Assembly (NCBI GenBank): GCA_001971685.1
Contig: CP019326.1
Location: 620,001-684,000 of the forward strand
Direction of reading: 5' to 3'
Origin: Halomonas sp. 1513
GTDB taxonomy: Bacteria > Pseudomonadota > Gammaproteobacteria > Pseudomonadales > Halomonadaceae
Length of the DNA: 64,000 nt
Position numbers and translations under genes: made by a program. Below the pieces are notes generated by a model. It was not told where the DNA came from. It saw only the letters and a program-made list of their open reading frames with translations, and searched no databases. Below, in pieces: positions 24,015-32,153 of the stretch; position 1 is the first letter of the stretch, and every line of letters begins with the position of its first letter.

Positions 24015-24938
24015 CTAGCCGCGCACGCGCACCAGAGATGCTGCAATACGCAGCCGCTGGTCGCCTTGCGGTTGCGGCGCGGCGGCACCTGCTCGCCTAG
24101 CAGCGGTCGCTGGCACTGCCGGTGTCTGCACGCTTTCGGTTCTGTTGCGGCCATTCTGCTTGGCTGCATAGAGGGCGGTGTCAGCAAGCTGGATCAGGTC
24201 ATGGCTGTGATCTTGATGCCCCGGTGTCATGCTGGCGACGCCGATGCTGACGGTAACCGCGCAGGCGGCGTCGGCGAAGTGCGCTGCTCGAGATGCAAGA
24301 CCATCGTGAACGCGTTGCGCCACCTCGAGCCCACCGCTGGGCTGGGTATTGGGCAGCAGGATGGCAAACTCTTCGCCACCGAAGCGGGCCACCACGTCGG
24401 TTGGACGGGCAATCGCCTTTTTCAGGGTGCGCGCTACGCGCTTGAGGCAAGCATCCCCCTGCAGATGTCCATAGCTGTCGTTGTAGGACTTGAAATGGTC
24501 GACGTCGATTAGTAGCAGTGTCAGTGGCTGGTTGTCTCGGTTTGCACGCTTCCACTCCAGCGCCATTAGGCGCTCGAGTTCACGTCGATTGGTAATCTCC
24601 AGCAGCCCGTCGGTGCGCACTTGGTGCTCGAGCAGGCGATTACGCCCCTCGAGCGCCTTGTTGTCGCGCTTCAGAGTGAGCAATCTCTCCTCTAGCGCTT
24701 GGTTGGCCTTGTATAGCGGTCTGACGATAGCCATCAGGACAAGCGCGATTCCGCCAAGAAAGGCAATGCTGAGGGTGGTTTCAAGACCGGGCGGGGAGGC
24801 CGAGGCCGCGTGCGAGACGTCTCGCAGGGTTAGGACCGAGGCTGCCAATGGCACCATGGCGAGCGCGAAGATAGTCCCCGCAAGCAGGATATTGAGTTGG
24901 GTCGACAGTAGGTTTCTATGCGTATGCGCTTTTTTCAT
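24015..24938 (-). CDS. membrane diguanylate cyclase (GGDEF domain)
   Basis: This 307-residue protein has two N-terminal membrane helices (about 15-37 and 52-70), a short coiled coil (KANQALEERLLTLKRDNKALEGRNRLLEHQVRTDGLL) and a GGDEF domain. The active loop reads RFGGEEFAILLP, which is catalytically competent, and LLLIDVDHFKSYND holds the metal-binding aspartate. No RxxD inhibitory site is obvious before GGEEF. It makes c-di-GMP. The sensory part is very small, so input may come through dimerisation or membrane state. Confidence 0.93.
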   Translation of the reverse strand: MKKAHTHRNLLSTQLNILLAGTIFALAMVPLAASVLTLRDVSHAASASPPGLETTLSIAFLGGIALVLMAIVRPLYKANQALEERLLTLKRDNKALEGRNRLLEHQVRTDGLLEITNRRELERLMALEWKRANRDNQPLTLLLIDVDHFKSYNDSYGHLQGDACLKRVARTLKKAIARPTDVVARFGGEEFAILLPNTQPSGGLEVAQRVHDGLASRAAHFADAACAVTVSIGVASMTPGHQDHSHDLIQLADTALYAAKQNGRNRTESVQTPAVPATAARRAGAAAPQPQGDQRLRIAASLVRVRG

Positions 24939-25405
24939 GTTGAGCGTCTCGAGGCAAAGTCTGAGCTGTAGGCAGTTACAGCGTTGCTAGTTGACGGACA
25001 CTGCTGACGGGTCAAGGCGCTGCTGACCTCCCACGCCGTTCATGTAGAACGTTCGCTGGAGCGCAAGAAACGTGGCGATGGGTTGCGGGTAGCGTTGTCA
25101 TGCGCGAAGAATCCATGCTGCGCTCATCCATACGTCTGTCCATGACGAAATGGCCCTGATGGGCCTGGATCACTTTTCACTGGAGATTAAACGCAAAAAG
25201 CATTCCTTTAAAACTTGCGGATAGCAAAAACAAACAGATAGCAGGCAAGGTTGGCGGCGTTAAGCGTGGGTTTCTGTCTGGCGACCGAAATTGCGCTGAA
25301 GTCTGTCTCAAGGAGAAGACATATATTGCCAGCAATAGTGGTTTTGCTAATCAAAACGGCGGGTTGCAGTGTTGGTATCTGGCTACAGGAGGGAGGGTAA
25401 AAAGC
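24939..25405. other. gene-free stretch
   Basis: No supported gene or RNA is seen in these 467 bases. The part from about 25180 to 25350 is AT-richer and has a good AAGGAG (about 25310) not followed by a usable frame. It presumably holds the promoter of the minus-strand cyclase gene near 24939-25050. Confidence 0.5.
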
Positions 25406-25672
25406 TCACTTTTCAGACATCCCGTGACCGTGGTGAAGGATCAGGTCGTTCGCCAGCGCTCGTGATGCCAAGGCGAACTCGATCCGCGCCGAGGCCAGCG
25501 CCGAGTCGTCGCGGGAGTGGGTCTGTTGTTCGAGGCGGTCGAGGTTTGCCTTGGCATTCGCCAGGCGATAGCCGAGGCCGGCATCGATCATCAGCTGCGG
25601 CGTGTCCGCCGGCGGGGGATCGACACTCATTGGTTCGGCAGGCAGTTGGCAGGCGACGTCTGAGACACCCAT
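25406..25672 (-). CDS. small hypothetical protein
   Basis: The start at ATG 25672 follows GGAG by eight bases; a GTG nine bases earlier is possible. The 88-residue product has a proline-rich N-terminal third (AEPMSVDPPPADTPQL) and a helical remainder (YRLANAKANLDRLEQQTHSRDDSALASARIEFALASRALANDLIL). It resembles no family I know. It is encoded just downstream of the next gene on the same strand and could share its transcript. Confidence 0.55.
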   Translation of the reverse strand: MGVSDVACQLPAEPMSVDPPPADTPQLMIDAGLGYRLANAKANLDRLEQQTHSRDDSALASARIEFALASRALANDLILHHGHGMSEK

Positions 25673-25761
25673 TCTGATCACTCCTCAAGGCAAGGACCTC
25701 AAGCCGCATTATAGTGTGTGGCATTCGCTTCCAATAGGGTTGTAAGCGGGCAGATGCGACG

Positions 25762-27603
25762 TTATTTCTCGGGGTTTTCACACGTTTCGCCGCGTTCATC
25801 GCGCCCCTCACCGGCAGGGTGTTTGGTGCGGTACATGGCGCTGTGGGCCTGGCGCAGCAGCTCCTCAAAATCCGGTGTGCCACCGCTGTAGCGGCTGCTG
25901 CCGATGCTCACGCCGATGCTGACGCGGCTGCCGTCGGGAAGCACGATGGGCCTGGTAATGGCGTTCATTACACGCTGTCGGATCTGCGCTACGTCGTGGG
26001 CAGTCCCGCAGTTTTCGACCAGGATGATGAACTCGTCGCCGCCGAAGCGAGCGCAGTGGTCACCGGCGCGGGCCTGGTCAGCGATGCGCTGCGCCACGCG
26101 CTGCAGTACCAGGTCACCGGCGGCGTGACCAAAACGGTCATTGATCGGCTTGAAGTCGTCGAGGTCGAGCATCAGCAGTGCCAAGGGGTACTGAGTGCGG
26201 CGGCTACGCTCGAGTGCCGAAGTGGCACAGCGGGCCAGGCCATTGCGATTCAACAGGCCGGTGAGCATGTCGGTCGAGGCCATGGCCTCCAGCTCGGCGG
26301 TGCGTGCGGCGACCTTCTGCTCCAGTGCGGCCTCATGGCGCTTGAGCGATTCGAGCATTTCGGCCTGAGCCTGCTCCTTCTGACGCTTCAGCTTGTTGAA
26401 GCGTGCCGCTAAGGCGAAGGAGAGCAGCAGCATTTCCAGTGCCGAGCCGATCTGGATGCCGTGAAGGGTGATGAAGTTGGACGGCAGGATGCCGAGGTTG
26501 CGCAGCGCGAACACCGAGGCGCCGAGCAGGAAGATCGACCAGGCCAGCACGAACAGCCTCGCCCCGGGAACCTTGCGCAGGCTGCTGCTGACCGCGCAGG
26601 CCATCAGCAGCAGGGCGGCGCTGAATCCCGTCACATCCATCACCTGCAGCGCGGCTTGCATGGGCAGCGTCACTGCCATGATCACCGCCAACCAGCACCA
26701 GAGTCGGAACAGGCCGAGCACGCGATGCCAGCGCGGGCTATAGGTGGCGGTATCGAGAAAGCTCTGGGCAAACAGGGTCGCCATCGCCGAGGCCAGGGTG
26801 AAGCCCAGTGTCACCAGGCGGGCGCTGTGCTCGCCCAGCCCGCTCCAGAAAATCAGCGTACCGGTGCCGTTAAAGGTGAGGATCGCCAGGGTGAAGCTGA
26901 ACACGAACAATGAGTAGTGCAGGAAGACCCGCTCCCTGAGACCAAAGAACAGCAGCAGGTTGTAGACCCCAAGCGCCAGCAGCATGCCGAAGTAGGTGGC
27001 CAGCCAGAAGTTCTGCTGATCGTTGCTGGCGTAGAAATCCTCGGGCTGCATCAGGTTGGCGCTGAGCATCTTGCTGCCGTGGGACTCGATACGCGTCAGC
27101 AAGGTAACGCTCTCTCCCGGGGCCAGGTCGAGTGGAAACACCGCCTGGCGATGGGGCAGGGCGCGCTGCGACACGGGGAGCGCGCTGCCGCTGTCTAGCA
27201 CTTGCGTTGCCGCGTCGCGGACGATGTGAAGCCGCACATGGTCGAGGAAGGGATATTCGTACTGCACGATCCACCGCTGGGGGGTGGCGCTAGCGTTGCG
27301 CAGGTCGCTGCGCAGCCAAATCGATGCTTGGGTGTAGCCAAGGTGCAGATCGCTGCGCCGTTGAGCCGCGGTGAAGGCGCCCGGCTGGCTGAGCAGCGAT
27401 TCGAGTGTCAGCTCGTGATGCGGATCGGCCAGCAAACCGGTGTGCGGGTCGAGAGAGTAGTGCGTCCGTTCGCTGCTGAGGTCGAGTATCGTGCGCTCTG
27501 CCTGCGCCACCTGACCGAGCCAACAAAGCGACAGCAGGATGCCGACAAGCATGCATAGTGGCACTCGGTAGCGCGCTGCGGGCTTCAATAGACGATCTCG
27601 CAA
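25762..27603 (-). CDS. 7TM-DISM sensory diguanylate cyclase
   Basis: This 613-residue protein has a signal-anchor (about 15-35), a periplasmic 7TMR-DISMED2-type beta domain (about 45-185, SIWLRSDLRNASATPQRWIVQYEYPFLDHVRLHI), seven membrane helices (about 190-390), a coiled coil and a C-terminal GGDEF domain. The active site CARFGGDEFIILVE is intact. Such proteins bind an unknown periplasmic ligand, often a carbohydrate or small acid, and make c-di-GMP. It is transcribed away from the lipoprotein gene at 27753. Confidence 0.92.
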   Translation of the reverse strand: MRDRLLKPAARYRVPLCMLVGILLSLCWLGQVAQAERTILDLSSERTHYSLDPHTGLLADPHHELTLESLLSQPGAFTAAQRRSDLHLGYTQASIWLRSDLRNASATPQRWIVQYEYPFLDHVRLHIVRDAATQVLDSGSALPVSQRALPHRQAVFPLDLAPGESVTLLTRIESHGSKMLSANLMQPEDFYASNDQQNFWLATYFGMLLALGVYNLLLFFGLRERVFLHYSLFVFSFTLAILTFNGTGTLIFWSGLGEHSARLVTLGFTLASAMATLFAQSFLDTATYSPRWHRVLGLFRLWCWLAVIMAVTLPMQAALQVMDVTGFSAALLLMACAVSSSLRKVPGARLFVLAWSIFLLGASVFALRNLGILPSNFITLHGIQIGSALEMLLLSFALAARFNKLKRQKEQAQAEMLESLKRHEAALEQKVAARTAELEAMASTDMLTGLLNRNGLARCATSALERSRRTQYPLALLMLDLDDFKPINDRFGHAAGDLVLQRVAQRIADQARAGDHCARFGGDEFIILVENCGTAHDVAQIRQRVMNAITRPIVLPDGSRVSIGVSIGSSRYSGGTPDFEELLRQAHSAMYRTKHPAGEGRDERGETCENPEK

Positions 27604-27752
27604 GATTGGCCATCAGTTTGGTAAGACTAACGGCGATACCAAGGATACCTTTAACACTTTTTTATGATAGGCGCTCCCTCTTGCAGTACCCGCGACATCC
27701 AGGCAGAAGGTATGCTGGTGGCATGGATAGCGTAAGTGAGGTGATGATCGCG

Positions 27753-28430
27753 ATGATGAGCCGGGTCGGCAGTACGATGAGCGTGTGGCGCCCGAGACGC
27801 TGGAGGTTGCCCTTCGCGCTCGCGCCACTGGTGCTGCTGTTGAGCGGCTGCGCGATGATGGCCCCCTCGCCGCCCCAGGATCAGAGCAATATCTGTGAAA
27901 TCTTCCGTGAGCAGCCGCGCTGGTACGACTATGCCCGTGAGTCCCAGCAGCAGTGGGGCACGCCGATAGCCACCCAGATGGCCTTTATCCAGCAGGAATC
28001 CTCGTTTCGCAGCCACGCGCGTCCCGAGCGCAATCGCATTCTCGGCTTCATTCCCGGCAGCCGTCCCTCCTCGGCGCGCGGCTATGCCCAGGCGCAGGAT
28101 CCGGTATGGGGGGAGTACCGGGAGCAGGCCGGCAGTACCCTGGCGAGGCGCTCGCACATGAAGCATGCGACGGATTTCATCGGCTGGTACAACGCGCGTA
28201 CCAATCGACAGGCGGGCGTCTCATTGAGCAACCCCGAGCACCTCTACTTTGCCTATCACGAGGGGGTGGGCGGTTATCAGCGTGGCACACACCGCGGCAA
28301 GCCCCAGGTGCTGCGGGCGGCGAGCCAGGTCGAACAGCGTGCCAGCCGCTACCAGGCGCAGCTGGCCAGCTGCGAGGCGGAGTTCCGCTGTCGGCGTTTC
28401 TATCAGGTGGGGCCGTTCTGCCGTGCATGA
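27753..28430 (+). CDS. lipoprotein with transglycosylase-like (SLT) domain
   Basis: The start is taken at ATG 27753, giving a 33-residue leader before the lipobox; ATG 27723 and 27777 are alternatives. The signal ends LLLSGC, so the mature protein is lipid-modified. The domain has QMAFIQQESSFRSHARP (catalytic glutamate of the lysozyme-like fold), then SARGYAQAQDPVWGEY and YFAYHEGVGGYQRG. This is a peptidoglycan lytic-transglycosylase-like layout. Four cysteines in the last part (CEAEFRCRRFYQVGPFC) may form disulfides. Confidence 0.85.
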   Translation: MMSRVGSTMSVWRPRRWRLPFALAPLVLLLSGCAMMAPSPPQDQSNICEIFREQPRWYDYARESQQQWGTPIATQMAFIQQESSFRSHARPERNRILGFIPGSRPSSARGYAQAQDPVWGEYREQAGSTLARRSHMKHATDFIGWYNARTNRQAGVSLSNPEHLYFAYHEGVGGYQRGTHRGKPQVLRAASQVEQRASRYQAQLASCEAEFRCRRFYQVGPFCRA

Positions 28431-28444
28431 CGCCCAATCAAAAC

Positions 28445-28473
28445 ACCCCACGCTGCTGAGCAGGGTGGGGTGA
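28445..28473. terminator. hairpin terminator between convergent genes
   Basis: CACCCCAC (28445-28452) pairs with GTGGGGTG (28466-28473) around GCTGCTGAGCAGG. It lies between the lipoprotein gene and the minus-strand gene at 28506. Confidence 0.7.
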
Positions 28474-28505
28474 TGTCACCGCGTTACATCGGATATTGAC
28501 TGAAG

Positions 28506-28817
28506 TTAGTGCTGGAAGTCTTCCTCGTACAACTCGGCCTTGGCATCGCGCATGACGTCTTCGCATGCCGCCTGATGGGCGAGTTGCATCAATAGGCCCT
28601 GAGTCACTTCGAAGCCCTTGCCGAGGCAGCTATCCACGTCTTGACGGCTCACCCCGGGGGTGACGTCACAGTCAATCTTGATCGTTCTTCCGCTTCCTTC
28701 CAGCCTGTCTGCGACATCTCGCATGAACCAGGCGATGCGCTCTTTCCAGCTGGCGGATTGTTCTGCGCTCTCGTTTACGCTAAACGTGCAGTGCCACTCA
28801 GGTTTATAGACCTTCAT
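28506..28817 (-). CDS. conserved small hypothetical protein
   Basis: This 103-residue soluble protein (MKVYKPEWHCTFSVNES onwards) starts behind GAGG at good spacing. It contains a helix AEQSASWKERIAWFMRDVADRLEG, a beta hairpin RTIKIDCDVTPG, and a segment SRQDVDSCLGKGFEVTQGLLMQLAHQAACEDVM. Three cysteines and several histidines could bind a metal, but there is no known pattern. The function is not recognised. Confidence 0.62.
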   Translation of the reverse strand: MKVYKPEWHCTFSVNESAEQSASWKERIAWFMRDVADRLEGSGRTIKIDCDVTPGVSRQDVDSCLGKGFEVTQGLLMQLAHQAACEDVMRDAKAELYEEDFQH

Positions 28818-28951
28818 GAGAACCTCCGGTAGGGCTTGGAAAGAATGATCGATCGTGGTGTCTACTCCGTGCTTGACGATGTTGCCCGGTCATCATAACA
28901 GGCTTTGCGCCTGTGACGCAGGCCTAAGCCGTAAGCATTATCGTGGTAGCG

Positions 28952-29068
28952 TCAATCAAGGTGTTCGCTCAAGGCATCGGCGGCGGCGCGCAGGTGCTGA
29001 GCCTGGTCGAGCCAGTGGGCGAAGACGTCTTGATCGGCCGGATGGCGGCTAGTCGAGGTAAGGTACAT
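28952..29068 (-). CDS. 38-residue small protein with strong start signal
   Basis: AGGAGG lies eight bases before ATG 29068 on the minus strand. The frame encodes MYLTSTSRHPADQDVFAHWL then DQAQHLRAAADALSEHLD and stops at 28952. It is a soluble, amphipathic helical peptide. Its codon use is like the chromosome and no other gene occupies this interval, so a real small protein is plausible. The function is unknown. Confidence 0.5.
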   Translation of the reverse strand: MYLTSTSRHPADQDVFAHWLDQAQHLRAAADALSEHLD

Positions 29069-29182
29069 GGCGTTGACCCTCCTGAGGGTTACCATCTCAC
29101 TCTAGTCGCATTTTTGCTGCATTGCAGCATGAGATTGTATGTCAGACTAAATCGACTCCGATCCGTCACGGGAGAGCGCAGC

Positions 29183-29545
29183 ATGAAACGCAGCATATGG
29201 ATGGCGTGGCTATCGCCACTCGCAGTGGCATGGCCGATGGCGGCAGTGGCGGGCGACGGCCAAACATCCGTTGGCAGTACCGGCAGCGCAGTGGTCAGCA
29301 GCTCGTCGAGCAGCTCATCGAGCAGCGCGACCGCGGCAGGTGGCTCGCGCGCCCAGAGCTCGGTCAGCGGCCAGAATGCCAGCGTCACGGTCAATGGCCA
29401 CCAGCTGGACGTCAGCGAAGGTCAACTGCGCCTCGACGACGTGGCCTATGGAGAGGTGACGCCGGAACAGACCGTGACCCTGAGCGTCGAGGACGGCGCG
29501 GTGACGGTGCTGGTCGATGGTGTCGAGCGGTATCCCGAGGAATAG
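29183..29545 (+). CDS. small secreted serine-rich protein
   Basis: This 120-residue protein has a signal peptide (MKRSIWMAWLSPLAVAWPMAAVAG), a low-complexity serine run (SSSSSSSSSSATAAGG) and a folded C-terminal part (NASVTVNGHQLDVSEGQLRLDDVAYGEVTPEQTVTLSVEDGAVTVLVDG). The C-terminal beta-rich repeat resembles small periplasmic proteins of unknown role. It is followed within 15 bases by the rpiR gene but is functionally unrelated by content. A longer frame upstream is not protein-like. Confidence 0.7.
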   Translation: MKRSIWMAWLSPLAVAWPMAAVAGDGQTSVGSTGSAVVSSSSSSSSSSATAAGGSRAQSSVSGQNASVTVNGHQLDVSEGQLRLDDVAYGEVTPEQTVTLSVEDGAVTVLVDGVERYPEE

Positions 29546-29559
29546 CCTGGAAAGCGTGC

Positions 29560-30408
29560 ATGAATGCCAAGAAGCCCTCTTTCGTGAGCCTGGTCAAGAC
29601 CGCGTTGCCGTCCCTGCACCCCTCCGAGCGCCGGCTCGCCGAATTCATTCTCACCTTCCCCGGTGAACTGGCTAGCTATACGGCAACCGAGCTGGCCGGA
29701 TTGGCCGGTGTGTCCAATGCCACCGTGACCCGCTTCATCAAGAAGCTTGGCTATCGCTCCTTCGAGGAGGCGCGCCAGCATGTGCGTGACAATCGCGAGG
29801 AGGGCGCGGCGCTGCTACGGGTGGCGGGGCGCAAGCAAGCCGCGGGCGATGACCTGCTGCACCGCCATATTCATCAGGCGGTCAAGAATCTCGACCATGC
29901 CAGCCAGCATCTATCCCAGGCGATGCTCGACGAGGTGGCCAGCGCGATGCTCGCTGCCCGTCGGGTCTGGGTGATGGGCTTTCGCAGCAGCCATGCGTTT
30001 GCCGAATACCTCAACTGGCAGATTCTGCAGGTGATGGAGCATACCGCCTTGCTGCCACGCGCCGGCGAGACCCTGGCCGAGAGCCTGGTCAGCATCACGC
30101 CCGATGACTGTGTGATCCTGTTCGGTCTCAAGCGACGCACCTCGGACCTCGACGCCGTGCTGGCGCAGCTCGAGCGCGGTGCGGCCAAGGTGTTGTATAT
30201 CACCGATGAGAGCGCGCCCAGCAACGAGCGGGTGCGGTGGCACGCCGTATGTCGCACCGCGGCGCCGGGGCCGCTATTCAACCATGTCGCGGTGCTGTCG
30301 CTGTGCCACTTTCTGGCGACGCGGGTGATCGAGTTGTCCGGTGCCGAGGGGCGCCGCCGCCTCACCGGCATCGAAGCGATCCACGAAGCCCTCGACGAGT
30401 TGCAGTGA
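29560..30408 (+). CDS. RpiR/MurR-family transcriptional regulator
   Basis: This 282-residue protein has the RpiR N-terminal helix-turn-helix (about 1-77, RLAEFILTFPGELASYTATELAGLAGVSNATVTRFIKKLGYRSFEEAR) and a C-terminal SIS domain (about 105-260, ARRVWVMGFRSSHAFAEYLNW). SIS domains bind phosphosugars or related ligands. It lies just upstream of the TRAP transporter genes, so it likely controls uptake of their substrate. A perfect 7-base-arm palindrome at 30528-30545 is a candidate operator. Confidence 0.93.
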   Translation: MNAKKPSFVSLVKTALPSLHPSERRLAEFILTFPGELASYTATELAGLAGVSNATVTRFIKKLGYRSFEEARQHVRDNREEGAALLRVAGRKQAAGDDLLHRHIHQAVKNLDHASQHLSQAMLDEVASAMLAARRVWVMGFRSSHAFAEYLNWQILQVMEHTALLPRAGETLAESLVSITPDDCVILFGLKRRTSDLDAVLAQLERGAAKVLYITDESAPSNERVRWHAVCRTAAPGPLFNHVAVLSLCHFLATRVIELSGAEGRRRLTGIEAIHEALDELQ

Positions 30409-30479
30409 TCGCTTGTGGTGCAGCGTGTGTCGATATTGCTCGCTGAGTGTGCAGATTCTTCCCCGTTTTGATCGACGAT

Positions 30480-30499
30480 GCGCGTCAATCCTGACGCGC
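30480..30499. terminator. inverted repeat after rpiR gene
   Basis: GCGCGTCA (30480-30487) and TGACGCGC (30492-30499) enclose ATCC. It lies 71 bases after the rpiR stop. Without a T-run it may be a weak terminator or a second regulator site. Confidence 0.45.
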
Positions 30500-30527
30500 T
30501 GCGTGCGATAGCTTGCTGAAATCGAGA

Positions 30528-30545
30528 AAGAAAAAATATTTTCTT
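30528..30545. promoter_or_regulatory. candidate RpiR operator before TRAP operon
   Basis: AAGAAAA (30528-30534) and TTTTCTT (30539-30545) form a perfect inverted repeat with spacer AATA. It lies about 75 bases before the dctP start in an AT-rich promoter region. RpiR proteins bind short AT-rich palindromes, so it is a reasonable operator; the assignment is inference. Confidence 0.45.
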
Positions 30546-30619
30546 GAAATGATGGCATGAAAATTGGATTTCTTTTGGTGCTTGCGTCTTACATCCGACA
30601 CCACCAAGAGGTCATGCTC

Positions 30620-31630
30620 ATGTCTACCGTTTCGTACCTCCCCCGCTTTACCCTGACGCGGTTGGTCGCCGCCACTTCCCTGGCGGCAATGGCGAGCGCC
30701 CCGGCGGCCTTCGCCGATCCCATCGAGATTCAGATCAACAACACCCTGCCCACAGGCTCCTTCGCTCACACCTTTCTGGAGGAGTTCAGCGAGCGCCTCG
30801 AAGACGAGGCGCCCGGGCGCTTCAATGTGCGGCTGTTCATGGGCGGCACCCTGGGCACCGAGGAGGACGTGCTGCAGGGGCTTGGCATGGGCACCCATCA
30901 CGCGTCCCTGGCGGCCTCTGCGGTCACCCAGTTCAACGCCCGCACGTCGGTATTCGACCTGCCTTACCTGTTCGAGAACCGTGACGACGTGGCTCACTTC
31001 ATCGACAGCGACGCCGGCGACATGCTGCGCGAGGGCTTCGAGGGCACCGGCATGCGGCTGCTGGCGATGTGGGACAACGGTTTCCGGGTCATCACCAACA
31101 AGCAGCGGCCGGTCGTCACTCCCGAGGACCTCGATGGGCTGCGTATCCGCACCCCCAACAGCCGCCAGCGGGTGGCAATGTTCAATGCGCTCGGCGCCAA
31201 CGCTACGCCGCTGGCCTTCGGCGAAGTCTACTCGGCCCTCGACCAAGGGGTGATCGACGGGCAGGAGAACCCGGCGCATGTAGCCATGTCGTCGCGGCTC
31301 TATGAGGTGCAGGATTACCTGTCGGTGTCCAACCATGTCTATCTGCCGACCTTCCTGGTCTTCGGCGAGCCGTTCCTCAATCGCCTGGGCGACGAGGACC
31401 TCGAGGTGCTCGAGCGGGTGGCCCAGGAGATGACCACCTGGACCTTCGAGTGGGGCGACGAGGCCGATGCGACGGTGCTGGCCGAACTCGAACAGCACCT
31501 GGAGATCAACGAGATCGATTTCGAGGCCTTCCAGGAGGCGGCCCTGCCGCTCTATGACGACCCGGTATTCGTCGACGCCATTGGTCAGGACATGATCGAT
31601 ACCACCCTCGACGTCATGAACGCACGCTGA
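30620..31630 (+). CDS. dctP: TRAP transporter substrate-binding protein
   Basis: The ATG at 30620 is preceded by AAGAGG; ATG 30614 is possible. The 336-residue protein has a signal peptide (about 1-33, ending AAFADP). DctP features include NTLPTGSFAHTFLEEFSERLE, MGTHHASLAASAV, and GLRIRTPNSRQRVAMFNALGANATPLAFGEVYSALDQGVIDGQENP, in which the arginine after LRI usually holds a carboxylate. So the substrate is probably an organic acid. It opens the dctPQM-racemase operon. Confidence 0.94.
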   Translation: MSTVSYLPRFTLTRLVAATSLAAMASAPAAFADPIEIQINNTLPTGSFAHTFLEEFSERLEDEAPGRFNVRLFMGGTLGTEEDVLQGLGMGTHHASLAASAVTQFNARTSVFDLPYLFENRDDVAHFIDSDAGDMLREGFEGTGMRLLAMWDNGFRVITNKQRPVVTPEDLDGLRIRTPNSRQRVAMFNALGANATPLAFGEVYSALDQGVIDGQENPAHVAMSSRLYEVQDYLSVSNHVYLPTFLVFGEPFLNRLGDEDLEVLERVAQEMTTWTFEWGDEADATVLAELEQHLEINEIDFEAFQEAALPLYDDPVFVDAIGQDMIDTTLDVMNAR

Positions 31631-31640
31631 GGGTATCGCC

Positions 31641-32153
31641 ATGACACCGTCCGTCTTTACGCTCGTCGACCGCTGGGTGCTGCGGCTGCTGGATGCGGTA
31701 GTGATCCTGCTCGCAGGCCTGCTGCTGGTGCTGCTCAACTACGCGGTGTTCTCGCGCTTCGTGCTCAATTCGTCGGTGTCATGGGGGGAGGAGCTGCCGG
31801 CCAACCTGCTGGCAGTCCTCACCTTCATCGGTGCCGCCTACCTGACGAAAATCAACGAACACCTTGGCTTTGACAGCGTGCTGCGGCTGATGCCGATGCT
31901 CTGGCAGCGCATCGTACTGAGCGTCAATCACGCCTTCATGCTGACCTTCGCCGTGGTCGTCTTCTATTACGGCTCGCTGGCCAGCATGGGCTTTCATGGC
32001 CGCTCGCTGATCTCCATCGACCTGCCGCTGGCGTTGTTCCGCTGGGCCATGCCGGTAGGCTTCGCGCTGATCGCAGTGATCTCCGCCTGGCGGCTGTTCG
32101 GCCTGGTAAGCGGCAGAGTCCACCCCACCGACCTCTACCCGGAGACCGACTGA
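31641..32153 (+). CDS. dctQ: TRAP transporter small permease
   Basis: This 170-residue protein has four membrane helices and the DctQ hallmark SVSWGEELPANLLAVLTFIGAAYLTKINEHLGFD. It pairs with the large permease next to it. Its stop overlaps the next start in TGATG. Confidence 0.93.
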   Translation: MTPSVFTLVDRWVLRLLDAVVILLAGLLLVLLNYAVFSRFVLNSSVSWGEELPANLLAVLTFIGAAYLTKINEHLGFDSVLRLMPMLWQRIVLSVNHAFMLTFAVVVFYYGSLASMGFHGRSLISIDLPLALFRWAMPVGFALIAVISAWRLFGLVSGRVHPTDLYPETD

